Source: an uncultured Aquimarina sp.
Lineage (GTDB): Bacteria > Bacteroidota > Bacteroidia > Flavobacteriales > Flavobacteriaceae
DNA: 64,000 bases
Direction of reading: 5' to 3'
Assembly: GCA_947502885.1 (NCBI GenBank)
Contig: CANNBP010000020.1
Coordinates: forward strand, 1-64,000
Positions 49,313 through 59,314 of the stretch are shown piece by piece. Below the pieces are notes generated by a model that worked only from the letters and a program-made list of their open reading frames with translations, searched no databases and was not told the DNA's origin. The position numbers and the translations under genes were made by a program. Numbering within the stretch: position 1 is the stretch's first letter; each line of letters opens with the position of its first letter.

Positions 49313-50971
49313 TTAAAACTGAAAGTAAATAAATGGTTGAAAGTCGGCTGCATAAGTTTGGTAGCATATGATTGCAACAAGTATGACCACAATTGCTTTA
49401 ACTACCATATTACTTTTAATAAATAAAGCCAATGCCCAATCTTTGGTTCGATAAGGTAACCAATGGGTGATATATCCTAAAAGCATAACAATGAAGACAA
49501 TTCGATATTCCCAGAGTACGGCAAGTGCATTTGTCCAATCCATATTAGTGGCTACCTGTTGATAAAATCGATCAATATGATCCATACTATTTCCTCTAAA
49601 ATATATACGCGTAAAGGTTATAAAAACGAATGTTAATGCAATTCGCCAAAGTAATACGTACCAAGCTTTTGAGTTTTCGTAGGGGCTTATTTTACGCCAA
49701 TACTTATAGATTACAATTCCTATACCATTAAGCCCTCCCCAGATTACAAATTTCCAAGATGCCCCATGCCATAATCCACCAATTAACATTGTAATCATAA
49801 TGTTTACATTTCGATTAAAATGCCAAGCCAGACGTGGTGAAAACAATGTAATTATTAGCAACATACCTACTCCTGATGCAGCAAGCAATGCAATAGCATA
49901 ATCTGATACAGCAAACACTCCTAAAAATGTAAAAACTAATATAAATGTGTACGAAAATATGCTACCCGTGCGGTTTCCCCCAATCGGTATGTATAAATAA
50001 TCTTTAAGCCAACTAGATAAAGAAATATGCCATCGACGCCAAAAATCTCCGCAATGTATGGCTTTATATGGTGAGTTAAAGTTAACTGGGAGCTTATACC
50101 CCATTAATAACGCCAGTCCTATTGCAATATCTGTATAACCCGAAAAATCGCCATAAATCTGTAAAGAATAACCAAACATCGCCATTATATTGGTAAAACC
50201 AGAAAACATTTCGGGCACATCAAATACACGATCCATAAAATTGGCAGCAATATAATCTGCAAACAACATTTTTTTGATTAGCCCTTTAAGAATCATAAAA
50301 GATGCTCTACCAAATTCTTCTTTGGTAATATTAATTTCTTTGCGAATCTGAGGTACAAATTCTGATGCACGAACAATAGGACCTGCAACCAATTGAGGAA
50401 AGAAACTTACAAAAAAGCCAAAATCAATTATTGATTTTAAGGGTTCTATTTGTTTTCTATAAATATCAACACTATAACTTATCGTCTGAAAAGTATAAAA
50501 TGATATTCCAACTGGAAGAATAATCTTATCTACCGTAAAATAATCTATTTCTCCCCATGTATTTGCCCAATGCGCCAAATAATTAACCACCTCATAATTA
50601 GTTTGAAAAAGATAGTTGTAAGAATCTGTAAAGAAATATGCATACTTAAAATAGCATAGGGTACTTAAATTAACAATCACACTAAACGCTACCAGTAATT
50701 TCTTAACCAAAACTGACCTGCTATTATAAATAACTTTTCCTAAAAAGAAATCATTAACAGTACTAAATAATAAAATACCAATAAACAATCCACTTGTTTT
50801 ATAATAAAACAATAGACTAATAGCAAAAAGGTAAGCACTACGCAGGTTCTTTTTACTATACAATATGGCATATATAAAGTATATGACTGCAAAGAATATC
50901 CAGAAATTTGCCTGAGTAAATATCAGTGGAAAATCTTCTGAAAAAGAAAATATGTCGGTAAGTCTATTCAT
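49313..50971 (-). CDS. MBOAT O-acyltransferase (AlgI-like)
   Basis: 552 residues, about 12 membrane helices. The catalytic region has FWRRWHISLSSWLKDYLYIPIGGNR with the Asn/His-type motif, and GGLWHGASWKFVIWG with the conserved catalytic His. YTFQTISYSVDIYR and FFPQLVAGPIVRASEF are standard AlgI/DltB landmarks. It carries acyl (often acetyl) groups across the membrane onto extracellular glycans. It overlaps the SGNH gene before it by 8 bp. Confidence 0.92.
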   Translation of the reverse strand: MNRLTDIFSFSEDFPLIFTQANFWIFFAVIYFIYAILYSKKNLRSAYLFAISLLFYYKTSGLFIGILLFSTVNDFFLGKVIYNSRSVLVKKLLVAFSVIVNLSTLCYFKYAYFFTDSYNYLFQTNYEVVNYLAHWANTWGEIDYFTVDKIILPVGISFYTFQTISYSVDIYRKQIEPLKSIIDFGFFVSFFPQLVAGPIVRASEFVPQIRKEINITKEEFGRASFMILKGLIKKMLFADYIAANFMDRVFDVPEMFSGFTNIMAMFGYSLQIYGDFSGYTDIAIGLALLMGYKLPVNFNSPYKAIHCGDFWRRWHISLSSWLKDYLYIPIGGNRTGSIFSYTFILVFTFLGVFAVSDYAIALLAASGVGMLLIITLFSPRLAWHFNRNVNIMITMLIGGLWHGASWKFVIWGGLNGIGIVIYKYWRKISPYENSKAWYVLLWRIALTFVFITFTRIYFRGNSMDHIDRFYQQVATNMDWTNALAVLWEYRIVFIVMLLGYITHWLPYRTKDWALALFIKSNMVVKAIVVILVAIICYQTYAADFQPFIYFQF

Positions 50972-52241
50972 TAATTATTTTGTTCAAAATAGAATTAGGG
51001 GTCAATTGTAATGTTTTTTCCCATGAATTTGCCAGAGCCTGCAAAAGTAAGTCTGCTTTTATTCTATATCCCATTACAGTAAAATGAATTCGATCTCTAG
51101 GCATTAATTTGTTTTGATACCAATCTCTGGAAGAATTAAAACCTCCCATGATTTCATAAAAGTCCCAGACGGCCATTTGTTGCTCTTCGGCTACCTCATA
51201 AATAATTTTTCTAGCTATTCGTGTTCTAGGGTTGGGAAATTGTTTTTTATAGTACGAATCATTTGGCACGGTTAGTAATACCGCACAATCTGGGTTTATC
51301 TTTTGTATGGTCTTGATAAGGTCTGTATAGTAAGCTCTATACGACTCAGGTTTAAAATCAGGGTGATAAGCATCATTGGTTCCTATTGAAACAATAAATA
51401 AATCGGGAGTATAGAGTGCAAGCTGTTCTTCAAAATAACGACAGCGATCATAGTATGAAAAACTACCTCCATTTACTCCTATCGACGTGTATTCAATCCC
51501 TTTATTATCATTCATTAACTCTATTCCCATCATTAGAAATTCAGCATTTTCAGTATTCTGAATTTTACGCACACAAAACTCGATTTCATCTACAGTTTTA
51601 CTTAATGTAAACTCTATAAAATGTGCCTTCTGATTTTCATTTATATGAGTAATTAAAGAGTCTTCTTTAAAAACGATTTCATAATCAGATGTCCAATTAT
51701 CATAGAAAATTCGGATTTTATTAAAATCATACATTTTCTCATGATAATTATTGCCATTAGCTTTTATTTTAATATGAGATATAGAATCTTTAAAAACGGC
51801 TGTAACACCGGATAAACCCCATGCCACACTATCTTTTCGTACTGAACAACGGTATCCATTCCAAATACCATCATATTTTACTTTGTAATTACCTGGATTA
51901 TTGGTTTTAGCAATACTAAAGGGATAGATAAACCCTCTCTGCCCTTTGGATGTGGGGCTCATCATTTGTAGATATGAGCGTAATCGATTTGAGTAAATAT
52001 CGGCTTGTATATGAGATCCTCCAATATGAAAAATATGTAAATCTTCTTCTCCTCCTTTGGCAATAGTATCTAATTTGCAAAACAATTGCTTAAATGCCTT
52101 TGAATCTTCTGCCATTTTTATAGTATTAGCCTTCCAGTTTATAAAAGGGTAAGTACTATGTAAAGTATCTATAACATATGTTTGTGCAGTAACGGGCAAG
52201 GTCAATACAAATAAGTATAGAAGTAGTTTTTTATGCATCAT
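50964..52241 (-). CDS. SGNH/GDSL-type hydrolase or acyltransferase partner
   Basis: 425 residues with an N-terminal signal (about 1-19, PVTAQ). HIFHIGGSHIQADIYS has a variant block I with GGSH in place of GDS. FIVSIGTNDAYHP (block with Gly-Thr-Asn) and DRIHFTVMGYRIKADL (Asp-x-x-His) complete an SGNH fold. It should complete O-acylation with the MBOAT protein, like AlgJ/AlgX. The order on the minus strand is SGNH-SGNH-MBOAT with overlapping genes. Confidence 0.83.
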   Translation of the reverse strand: MMHKKLLLYLFVLTLPVTAQTYVIDTLHSTYPFINWKANTIKMAEDSKAFKQLFCKLDTIAKGGEEDLHIFHIGGSHIQADIYSNRLRSYLQMMSPTSKGQRGFIYPFSIAKTNNPGNYKVKYDGIWNGYRCSVRKDSVAWGLSGVTAVFKDSISHIKIKANGNNYHEKMYDFNKIRIFYDNWTSDYEIVFKEDSLITHINENQKAHFIEFTLSKTVDEIEFCVRKIQNTENAEFLMMGIELMNDNKGIEYTSIGVNGGSFSYYDRCRYFEEQLALYTPDLFIVSIGTNDAYHPDFKPESYRAYYTDLIKTIQKINPDCAVLLTVPNDSYYKKQFPNPRTRIARKIIYEVAEEQQMAVWDFYEIMGGFNSSRDWYQNKLMPRDRIHFTVMGYRIKADLLLQALANSWEKTLQLTPNSILNKIINE

Positions 52242-53742
52242 TGTTGGTATTGTCAGGTTCTTTGAGATCTAGATATAAAGCGGTAAAAAATAATTCTGAA
52301 ATAATTTTGGTTCCTTTCCAGGTAAAATGCATGTAATCTTTTGCGGTAAGTTTTTCATCTACCCATAATTTCATAGCTCCTTTTCCTCCCATAGCATCGA
52401 ACATACTCCAATAAGCAACATTATTATCCAAACAGGTCTTGGTTAATTGACTATTAAGATAAGGTAATAATGGATAGGTTTCCATTTTTCCATTTACCGG
52501 CAGGCACATGTCTGTTGGACCAATAAATATAAAGCTTGTGTTTTTGGTACGCCTTCTAATCCATTTTATTTGGCTTTCAATGCGTTTGGTATAATTAGTA
52601 ACGTCTGTAGAATCTTTAAGATATGGCATTGTATTACCACCATATTGCATGATCACAATTTTTGGTCGTAACTGTCGCATCATACGGCTATAAGTAGCAG
52701 CATTCGATTTGGTAAATATGGTACCTGATGCACCGCGCATAGCAACATTATCAATCTGCACTCCAGAACTACTATCCAATGTTAATCCATAAAAATCTGC
52801 ACTTACCTTACCTTCTAATTCGATCTTAAGGTTTTTTGGAGTGGTAGATGTTCTTATTTTATAATTATGATACTTTCCATCTGCTTGTAAACTATCTTGT
52901 TGAATTAGTTTATCATCATTGTATACTGATACTTTAATAGGAAAATTGGCATTTCCATAGTGTAGACCGATAGTTGTAAAACGTCTAAATTTCTGATAAG
53001 TATCTTTTGATTTTCCTATGGTAACTGTTGCTTTTATTATTGGTAGAGAGTCTACTGTGGTACTATCTGGCACTACTTTTTGATAAGGAGTAAACCTAGA
53101 AACCGACATATACGCACCATATTTTCGATTCGAAAATTTCTTTTTAGTAGGATCAAACAATGCATAGCGTTGCCAATTATCGCTAGGCTCTATCACTGCA
53201 CTTATCTGTCGATATATAGGTAAAACAGGTAAAAAGCCTGGGCCATTACCTCCATACATATGTTGTAATCTATTTCTTAAATAAGCTGTTATTCTATCTC
53301 CTTCGATTTGAGAATCACCATAATGTATAATTCTACAAGATCTTGACGCTAATTTTTCTCTTAGTTCATTTGCAAATTCGGGATTCTCAGGAGGATATTT
53401 TATCCTTGTGATTTTTGTCGTATCGATTTTAGAAAAATCAGGTAGTTGCGTTAAAGGCTCTTCTTTTTTTACCTCCTCTTGATTTTCTTCAGTTTCGATA
53501 TCAACAGGAGTAACTATTTGTGTAACTTCTAAAACATCTTGCCTTGTTAACGATGAATCCTTTTCTAACTCTAAAAAAGTAGTGTAGGACGGATATTTTA
53601 ACGATATACCTTCATACGAAAATCCATCATCTTGCACTTGTTCTTTTTGTATGCCTCCTTTTTCGCTCAAAAACATGAGTCCAAATAGTCCTCCTAAAAC
53701 AAAAAGGATAAATAATGCTATTTGAATGGGTCTAATTTTCAA
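52231..53742 (-). CDS. SGNH-fold periplasmic protein
   Basis: 503 residues. The initiation codon appears to be TTG (53742-53740); no in-frame ATG precedes it. A signal anchor lies at about 8-26 (IALFILFVLGGLFGLMFL). An acidic linker rich in Glu/Lys follows to about 110. SCRIIHYGDSQIEGDRITAYL near 134-154 is block I with the Ser nucleophile, VIMQYGGNTMPYL the Gly/Asn block, and KDYMHFTWKGTKI the Asp-His block. Overlaps the next SGNH gene by 11 bp; paralogue of it. No hydrophobic C-terminus. Confidence 0.82.
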   Translation of the reverse strand: MKIRPIQIALFILFVLGGLFGLMFLSEKGGIQKEQVQDDGFSYEGISLKYPSYTTFLELEKDSSLTRQDVLEVTQIVTPVDIETEENQEEVKKEEPLTQLPDFSKIDTTKITRIKYPPENPEFANELREKLASRSCRIIHYGDSQIEGDRITAYLRNRLQHMYGGNGPGFLPVLPIYRQISAVIEPSDNWQRYALFDPTKKKFSNRKYGAYMSVSRFTPYQKVVPDSTTVDSLPIIKATVTIGKSKDTYQKFRRFTTIGLHYGNANFPIKVSVYNDDKLIQQDSLQADGKYHNYKIRTSTTPKNLKIELEGKVSADFYGLTLDSSSGVQIDNVAMRGASGTIFTKSNAATYSRMMRQLRPKIVIMQYGGNTMPYLKDSTDVTNYTKRIESQIKWIRRRTKNTSFIFIGPTDMCLPVNGKMETYPLLPYLNSQLTKTCLDNNVAYWSMFDAMGGKGAMKLWVDEKLTAKDYMHFTWKGTKIISELFFTALYLDLKEPDNTNNDA

Positions 53743-53925
53743 TATATGCCTATAAATAAGTAGTATATTGTAAAAATAGAAAGATTTTTCAAACTACAAA
53801 GAGATTTGTTATTTTGTAATACTTTACAACCTATATATTCTCTGTTTCTCCATTAAAAGAATCATGTTAAAGTTATTTCTGTATCCAGAAAAAAGTGCGT
53901 TTAAATAGGCAATCATCTCCCTATT

Positions 53926-53933
53926 TACATTTG
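53926..53933 (+). promoter_or_regulatory. Bacteroidota -7 promoter element (TACATTTG)
   Basis: Exact TAnnTTTG about 98 bases before the lipoprotein gene at 54031. No firm -33 element. Confidence 0.4.
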
Positions 53934-54030
53934 TTTTTAACAAAAAAATAACATTTATAAGCTTCAATATATATACGAATTGACTCTTTACAAACGTTGC
54001 TCTAAAATACTAACTCAAAGCTTTTTAATT

Positions 54031-54909
54031 ATGAAAAATAGAACACTCGCTTTTATAAGCATTCTATTTATATCTAGTATCTTTTTATCAAGTTGCACTA
54101 ATGACTCTGATAATGATACTACAAAAAATGACACTCCAACTACAGAAGTAGCTACTTCAGAGCAATATGAACAAATCAAATCTGCTAATCGCGAAATTCA
54201 TAAGGTTATAGAACGTTTTTTTAATACAGAATCTGGTATTTTCGGAATTTCTAAACTAGAAAGAAGTATTGTCGATTGCCCGACTTTTGCAACAGAAAAC
54301 GATGGTACAAATATGACTATTACTATAGACTATGGAGACGGTTGTCAAACACCCGATGGTAACGAGACTTCTGGTCGTATTATTATGATTTTTAATATTG
54401 AACCAAATGGAGATAAACACGACACTACAGATATTAGTTATACTGTAGAAAATATAGTTTATGACAACATTACAATTAATGGTAATGCTAGAAGATCGTT
54501 TGTTTACAATGCAGAAACTGGAAATGCAACTTATGATGCTACTTCTAGCTTTAAATTTGAGTGGGAGGACGGAATGACAGGAACTTCTGAATCAAATCGT
54601 GTTAAAGAGATATTTCGTGAAGAGACTCAAGGATTACCAGGGCAAGATCCTTTCGGGTACGGATTTGATTTTTATTCTCTTACAACCGGTAATAGCTCAA
54701 CTCAGTTTAGTAATGATGACACATATAGTTCCGAGATTACTACACCCTTAAGATATGAAAGCATTTGTGGGTATATTGTAAGTGGTATTCAATCTACGAT
54801 AGAAAATAGAGAAATTATCACATTAGATTTTGGTGATGGTAGATGTGATAATATTGCAACAGAGACCGACTCTGATGGTAATGAAACTACCATCGAACTC
54901 TGGCAATAA
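54031..54909 (+). CDS. Unknown lipoprotein, paralogue A of a tandem pair, 292 aa
   Basis: The start is placed at ATG 54031 since the signal (MKNRTLAFISILFISSIFLSSC, Cys22) begins there; the frame opens upstream without one. Features shared with the next gene: EQYEQIKSANREI helix, ITIDYGDGCQTPDGNETSGRIIM with Asp/Gly loops, FEWEDGM, YIVSGIQST and LDFGDGRCDNIAT-TDSDGNET near the end. Two Cys in Asp-Gly loops could pair. No family was recognised. Confidence 0.78.
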   Translation: MKNRTLAFISILFISSIFLSSCTNDSDNDTTKNDTPTTEVATSEQYEQIKSANREIHKVIERFFNTESGIFGISKLERSIVDCPTFATENDGTNMTITIDYGDGCQTPDGNETSGRIIMIFNIEPNGDKHDTTDISYTVENIVYDNITINGNARRSFVYNAETGNATYDATSSFKFEWEDGMTGTSESNRVKEIFREETQGLPGQDPFGYGFDFYSLTTGNSSTQFSNDDTYSSEITTPLRYESICGYIVSGIQSTIENREIITLDFGDGRCDNIATETDSDGNETTIELWQ

Positions 54910-54930
54910 AAAACACAAATCATCCAAAAT

Positions 54931-54968
54931 AAAAAAACGCTTCTAAACAATTAAGGAGCGTTTTTTTT
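54931..54968 (+). terminator. Terminator after paralogue A
   Basis: AAAAACGCTTC/GGAGCGTTTTTT with one G-U pair and a ten-base loop, then eight T. Confidence 0.85.
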
Positions 54969-55039
54969 ATTTGCCGTAGTTACAATAAATACTAGTAAAC
55001 TTTAACAAAGAGTTAATAGCTTTCAGCCTTTTCATTGGT

Positions 55040-55047
55040 TAATTTTG
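55040..55047 (+). promoter_or_regulatory. Bacteroidota -7 promoter element (TAATTTTG)
   Basis: Exact TAnnTTTG 57 bases before paralogue B, downstream of the terminator of paralogue A, so B likely has its own promoter. Confidence 0.5.
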
Positions 55048-55103
55048 CCCGTCAACACCCCGTAATAAATCATTTATAAACCTTTTTTTTTAATTATTTT
55101 AGT

Positions 55104-55976
55104 ATGAAAAACAAACTGATTGTTTTTACGAGTGCACTTATGGCAACAATTCTAATTTCGAGTTGTAGCAATGATGATAATGATACAAACAACGGTACTG
55201 ATACACCATCATCAAGTGACATCGTTGTTGCAGAAAAGTACAAAGACATAAAATCTGCAAATCGTGAAATTAGTGCTGTGGTAAAAGACGCAATGTCGAA
55301 CTCATCCAATGCTGGTCGTAGTGCAAAAAATATGTCTAATGATTGTACTAAGTTAACTTCGGAAATGACCGATACAGGAGCCATCGCTACCATAGATTAT
55401 GGTAGTGGTTGTACATCTCCTGATGGAAAAGCCATTTCTGGTAAAATCATCATAACTTATAAAATTAATGAAGAGTCAACAGATTTGGCACTCGACATCA
55501 CCTATTCTTTGGAAAATTTCGCTTTTAATGGTATAACTGTAAGCGGAAATTCTATAGCAACATTTTCTCTAGGTGATTTAACTACTGGAGCTGGTCAAGA
55601 TTTTGTTACAAATTCAAACTATGTATTTACATGGGAGGATGGACTTAAAGTTACCAGTACAGATAAAACCTCTATTAAAAATGTAATTGATCAACAAAAC
55701 GCAAATACGTTTCACTCACTTGTTACGCTTAACTCTGAAGCAAGTTTTAGCACGGGAGATGTTCTGATTTCTAAAACTACAAGTCCATTAAAAGTACAAA
55801 GTGACTGTAAATATGTTGTAAGCGGTATTCTTGTTACCAGTGAAAATGGTACGACTTCTAATACTTTGGATTATGGCGACGGTACTTGCGATAATATAGC
55901 TACGCAGACAGATAGTGACGGTAACACAACAACTATTGATCTTGATGTACAACTTGAGGAAAACTTCGTAATATAA
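55104..55976 (+). CDS. Unknown lipoprotein, paralogue B of a tandem pair, 290 aa
   Basis: Lipobox ILISSC (Cys21), followed by an Asn/Asp/Thr-rich linker. Then DIKSANREISAVV, ATIDYGSGCTSPDGKAISGKI, FTWEDGLK, YVVSGILVTS, LDYGDGTCDNIATQTDSDGNT and TIDLDVQLEENFVI, matching paralogue A block by block. The repeated Asp-Gly loops (DYGSGC, DYGDGTC, TDSDGN) suggest possible calcium binding. Function unknown. The pair arose by tandem duplication. Confidence 0.8.
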   Translation: MKNKLIVFTSALMATILISSCSNDDNDTNNGTDTPSSSDIVVAEKYKDIKSANREISAVVKDAMSNSSNAGRSAKNMSNDCTKLTSEMTDTGAIATIDYGSGCTSPDGKAISGKIIITYKINEESTDLALDITYSLENFAFNGITVSGNSIATFSLGDLTTGAGQDFVTNSNYVFTWEDGLKVTSTDKTSIKNVIDQQNANTFHSLVTLNSEASFSTGDVLISKTTSPLKVQSDCKYVVSGILVTSENGTTSNTLDYGDGTCDNIATQTDSDGNTTTIDLDVQLEENFVI

Positions 55977-56009
55977 CTTTTTACATACATCTGTCATAAT
56001 TAAAAATAC

Positions 56010-56043
56010 AAAGCCGTTTCAAGATACTTCCTGAAACGGCTTT
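56010..56043. terminator. Bidirectional terminator
   Basis: AAAGCCGTTTCA/TGAAACGGCTTT with a GA-rich loop, between convergent paralogue B and dctP. Confidence 0.88.
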
Positions 56044-56063
56044 ATATTTTCACAAAAATATTG

Positions 56064-57194
56064 TTACTCCTGTATCTTATTATAATAAGCTTTTTCTGTT
56101 ACTTTTGACCAAGCACCGATCTTATTCTGAAACGACGAATAACTTTCATATACTTCTCTAGAAATAGGGTCATCTCCTATCATTTCTTCTATTGCTTCTT
56201 TTGTATATCCTCTAAGTGCATCTAATGTTTCTTTAGAAAATTCACGAATTTCTACTTTATCTTCATTTACTAATTTATTAAGGTATATGCCATTTTGTTT
56301 ATCAAACTCTGATAAAACCCATACTTGAGCTCGCTTCGCCGCTCCTTCTAAAATAGATTGTAAATGAAGGGGTAACCTATCATGTAATCCTTTATTAATA
56401 AAAAATTCTAATTGTGTTCCTGCTTCATGCCAACCAGGAGTGTAGTAGTATTTTGCTATTTTATGAAAACCCATTTTATAGTCATGATAGGGGCCAACCC
56501 ATTCGGTAGCATCGATTACGCCACGTTCTAAACTGGTATATATTTCACTTCCTGCAACCAAAACCGCCGCTCCTCCTGCTTTTTCTAACACTTTACCTCC
56601 GATACCTGGCAAACGCATTTTTAATCCTTTAAAATCTTCAATAGAATTAATTTCTCTATTGAACCATCCTCCCATTTGTACTCCTGTGTTTCCTCCCATA
56701 AATGGTACAAGGTTAAACTGAGCATATGTTTTTTTCCAAAGCTCATATCCACCACCGGTTTCCATCCATGCAGTTAATTGTTGACTATTCATTCCAAACG
56801 GAACTGCAGCAAAAAACTGAGCAGCAGGAGTTTTTCCTGCCCAATAATAAGCAGCTCCACATCCCATTTCTATAGTTCCTTGAGATACCGAATCAAAAGC
56901 TTCTAATGGTGGTACTAACTCTCCCCCGCCATATACTTTTATTTTTATTTGCCCATTAGACATTTCATCCACCCATTTTGCATACTTTTCTGCTACCTCA
57001 CCTAATACAGGAAAATTAGGCGGCCAAGTTGTAGTCATTTTCCAGTGAAATACATGATCTGGTTTAGTTACGCTATATGAGGTAGTATTCATACTTGCAG
57101 GTGGTTCTCCTAAACAGGAAGAATACAACAAAACAGGTAACATTAACAAAAATAACTTTATGGTTTTAAGTTTTAATAAGGTATCAAGTTTCAT
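56064..57194 (-). CDS. dctP: TRAP transporter substrate-binding lipoprotein (DctP family)
   Basis: 376 residues. Lipobox LYSSC (Cys27) is unusual, as most DctP proteins are free in the periplasm. The domain has FHWKMTTTWPPNFP, KVYGGGELVPPLEAFDSVSQGTIEM, GGWFNREINSIEDFKGLKMRLPGIGGKV and EWVGPYHDYKMGF. The Arg in KMRLPG is the carboxylate-binding Arg. It is most like the TakP/2-oxo-acid or lactate group, which favours monocarboxylates; that is inference from motif memory. Last of the three-gene TRAP operon. Confidence 0.9.
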   Translation of the reverse strand: MKLDTLLKLKTIKLFLLMLPVLLYSSCLGEPPASMNTTSYSVTKPDHVFHWKMTTTWPPNFPVLGEVAEKYAKWVDEMSNGQIKIKVYGGGELVPPLEAFDSVSQGTIEMGCGAAYYWAGKTPAAQFFAAVPFGMNSQQLTAWMETGGGYELWKKTYAQFNLVPFMGGNTGVQMGGWFNREINSIEDFKGLKMRLPGIGGKVLEKAGGAAVLVAGSEIYTSLERGVIDATEWVGPYHDYKMGFHKIAKYYYTPGWHEAGTQLEFFINKGLHDRLPLHLQSILEGAAKRAQVWVLSEFDKQNGIYLNKLVNEDKVEIREFSKETLDALRGYTKEAIEEMIGDDPISREVYESYSSFQNKIGAWSKVTEKAYYNKIQE

Positions 57195-57222
57195 AAACTT
57201 CGATAATTAAGTTTTAAAATTC

Positions 57223-58569
57223 TTATCTCGATAAGAAAACAATTTCAGGAAAAAATACAACTACACCTACAATAATTAATTGAATTATGATAAAAGGAAT
57301 TATCCCTCTATAAATCTGACTTGTTGTTACATTGTCGGGTGCAACTCCTTTTAAATAAAACAAGGCAAACCCAAATGGCGGTGTTAAAAATGATGTTTGC
57401 AGATTCAAAGCTATCAACACTCCTACCCATAACATATTCATATCGAATGCATTAAAAATAGGTGTTACTACAGGTACAATTATAAAAACAATCTCTATAA
57501 AATCAATAAAAAAACCTGCAACAAAAATCACTACCATCACCAATAATAAAAACATAAGGGGTGTTAGTTGTGATGACATAATCAATTCTTGTAAATATGA
57601 ATCACCTCCTAATGTTCTAAATACTAATGTGAATGTAGTTGCTCCTAATAATATAAAAAACACCATTGTAGTTAGCTTGGTAGTTTCTTGTGCAACTTCT
57701 TTTAATATTTTAAAAGAAAATTTCTTTTGGATAACAGTTAATAATGTAGCCCCGATTGCTCCGATTGCAGATGCTTCTGTAGGCGAAGCAATACCCGTAA
57801 AAATAGAGCCTAAAACAAGAATAATTAACGCCAATGGTAGAAATAATACCTTTAGGAGTTTTGCTTTAAAATTTGTTCCTCTAAATTCCGCAATCTCTTC
57901 TGACGGAATTCTTGGTGCATCTTCTTTATGTACAAAAGATTTGATTAAGATATAAAGTATATACAACCCCACCAATACCAAACCCGGAAACAAGGCTGCC
58001 GAAAAAAGCGCTCCTACATCTACTGATGCTGCTCCTCTAGATGAATTATTAATTGTATCTGCTAATAATACCAAAACAATTGATGGTGGTATAATTTGTC
58101 CTAATGTTCCTGATGATGCTATAACGCCAGTAGCTAACTCTGTTTTATATCCTCGTTTTAACATAGTTGGTAAACTAATTAATCCCATAGTAACAACGGT
58201 CGCTCCCACAATACCAGTCGAAGCAGCTAATAAAGCTCCTACGATCACAACAGAAATTGCCAAACCACCACGGATTCTACCAAACATCATTGCCATTGTT
58301 TCTAATAAACCTTGCGCTAAACCCGATTTCTCTAACATAATTCCCATAAAAATAAATAAAGGAACGGCCATTAACACATAGTTATTTACTACTCCCATTA
58401 TTCTTGATGGCAGCAAATAAAATGTTGACATTTGGAATTGCTCTGGAGCAAAAATAGATACGGCATACGCAAAAGCAATAGAGATACCTCCTAATGTAAA
58501 CGCAACTGGGTACCCTCTAAGAATTAAAATAAAAATTAACACGAATAAGACGATTGCCAAATACTCCAT
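57223..58569 (-). CDS. dctM: TRAP transporter large permease subunit
   Basis: 448 residues, about 12 membrane helices plus re-entrant loops. The GFFIDFIEIVFIIVPVVTPIF segment, PPSIVLVLLADTI and TPPFGFALFYLKGVAP are DctM/SiaM hallmarks, and GTLGQIIPPS holds the sodium-site Pro-rich loop. Start and the dctQ stop share base 58569. It imports the ligand delivered by DctP using the sodium gradient. Confidence 0.93.
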   Translation of the reverse strand: MEYLAIVLFVLIFILILRGYPVAFTLGGISIAFAYAVSIFAPEQFQMSTFYLLPSRIMGVVNNYVLMAVPLFIFMGIMLEKSGLAQGLLETMAMMFGRIRGGLAISVVIVGALLAASTGIVGATVVTMGLISLPTMLKRGYKTELATGVIASSGTLGQIIPPSIVLVLLADTINNSSRGAASVDVGALFSAALFPGLVLVGLYILYILIKSFVHKEDAPRIPSEEIAEFRGTNFKAKLLKVLFLPLALIILVLGSIFTGIASPTEASAIGAIGATLLTVIQKKFSFKILKEVAQETTKLTTMVFFILLGATTFTLVFRTLGGDSYLQELIMSSQLTPLMFLLLVMVVIFVAGFFIDFIEIVFIIVPVVTPIFNAFDMNMLWVGVLIALNLQTSFLTPPFGFALFYLKGVAPDNVTTSQIYRGIIPFIIIQLIIVGVVVFFPEIVFLSR

Positions 58570-59069
58570 TATTTAGTACTGAAAATGATTTGAATTGATT
58601 TTAAAATATGAGAAATCCCTTGCAGTAATAAAAAAATAAAACCTAAGGTAATGCAGAATTTAAGAACATATAAAGCTGGTAACCCACCTGGTTGAGGAGA
58701 ACTTTCTCCAATCATAAAAGATGAAACTCCATAATACCATGAGGTTACAATAACAACATAACACCAAGGAATCAATAGACCAACCCCTCCTAAAAGATCA
58801 ATCCATGCTTTTCTTTTTTCAGAAAGTTTAGCATAAAATACATCAACCCTTACATGATTATCATATTTAAAAGTATACCCCGAAGCTAATAAAAACAACA
58901 TTCCGAATAGGTATATCTCTATTTCTATCATCCAAACATAAGTAAACTCAAAAACATACCTTATGATAACATCGATACCCATTACCCCGGCTAGCAATAC
59001 TGCTACCCAACTAACCAGTACTCCTATTTTCTCGCCTAACCAATCAAGAGTATTAATAATTTTTTGCAT
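58569..59069 (-). CDS. dctQ: TRAP transporter small permease subunit
   Basis: 166 residues with four membrane helices. It starts MQKIINTLDWLGEKIGVLVSW. The central MIEIEIYLFGMLFLLASGYTFKYDNHVRVDVFYAKLSEKRK matches DctQ/SiaQ. First gene of the operon (dctQ-M-P on the minus strand). The 245-bp divergent gap to marR could hold a MarR-controlled promoter, although the TTACCATGGTAA operator is about 200 bp away from this start. Confidence 0.92.
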   Translation of the reverse strand: MQKIINTLDWLGEKIGVLVSWVAVLLAGVMGIDVIIRYVFEFTYVWMIEIEIYLFGMLFLLASGYTFKYDNHVRVDVFYAKLSEKRKAWIDLLGGVGLLIPWCYVVIVTSWYYGVSSFMIGESSPQPGGLPALYVLKFCITLGFIFLLLQGISHILKSIQIIFSTK

Positions 59070-59266
59070 GCTTTACATCTAATTCTTTTGATAAAAGATT
59101 AGGTGAAGATAATAAAATCTATTTCATATGAAAATCAAAAAGAGGTTAGTAAAAAACAAAAATCATTACCCGATATACTAAATATTAAATTAGATATATA
59201 TAAGGTCCTGATAATGCATAATTTTCTATAAAATTTAGAAAATATTTTACAAAAGACCATAAATAC

Positions 59267-59298
59267 TTACCATGGTAAATACATTATACCTATATTTG
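59267..59298 (+). promoter_or_regulatory. marR promoter with operator TTACCATGGTAA
   Basis: TATATTTG at 59291-59298 fits the -7 consensus. The perfect palindrome TTACCATGGTAA at 59267-59278 occupies the -33 region, the place for a repressor. A close copy stands before the next gene (59783-59795), so both promoters look controlled by the same regulator. Confidence 0.62.
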
Positions 59299-59314
59299 CC
59301 GAAATTAATCATAC

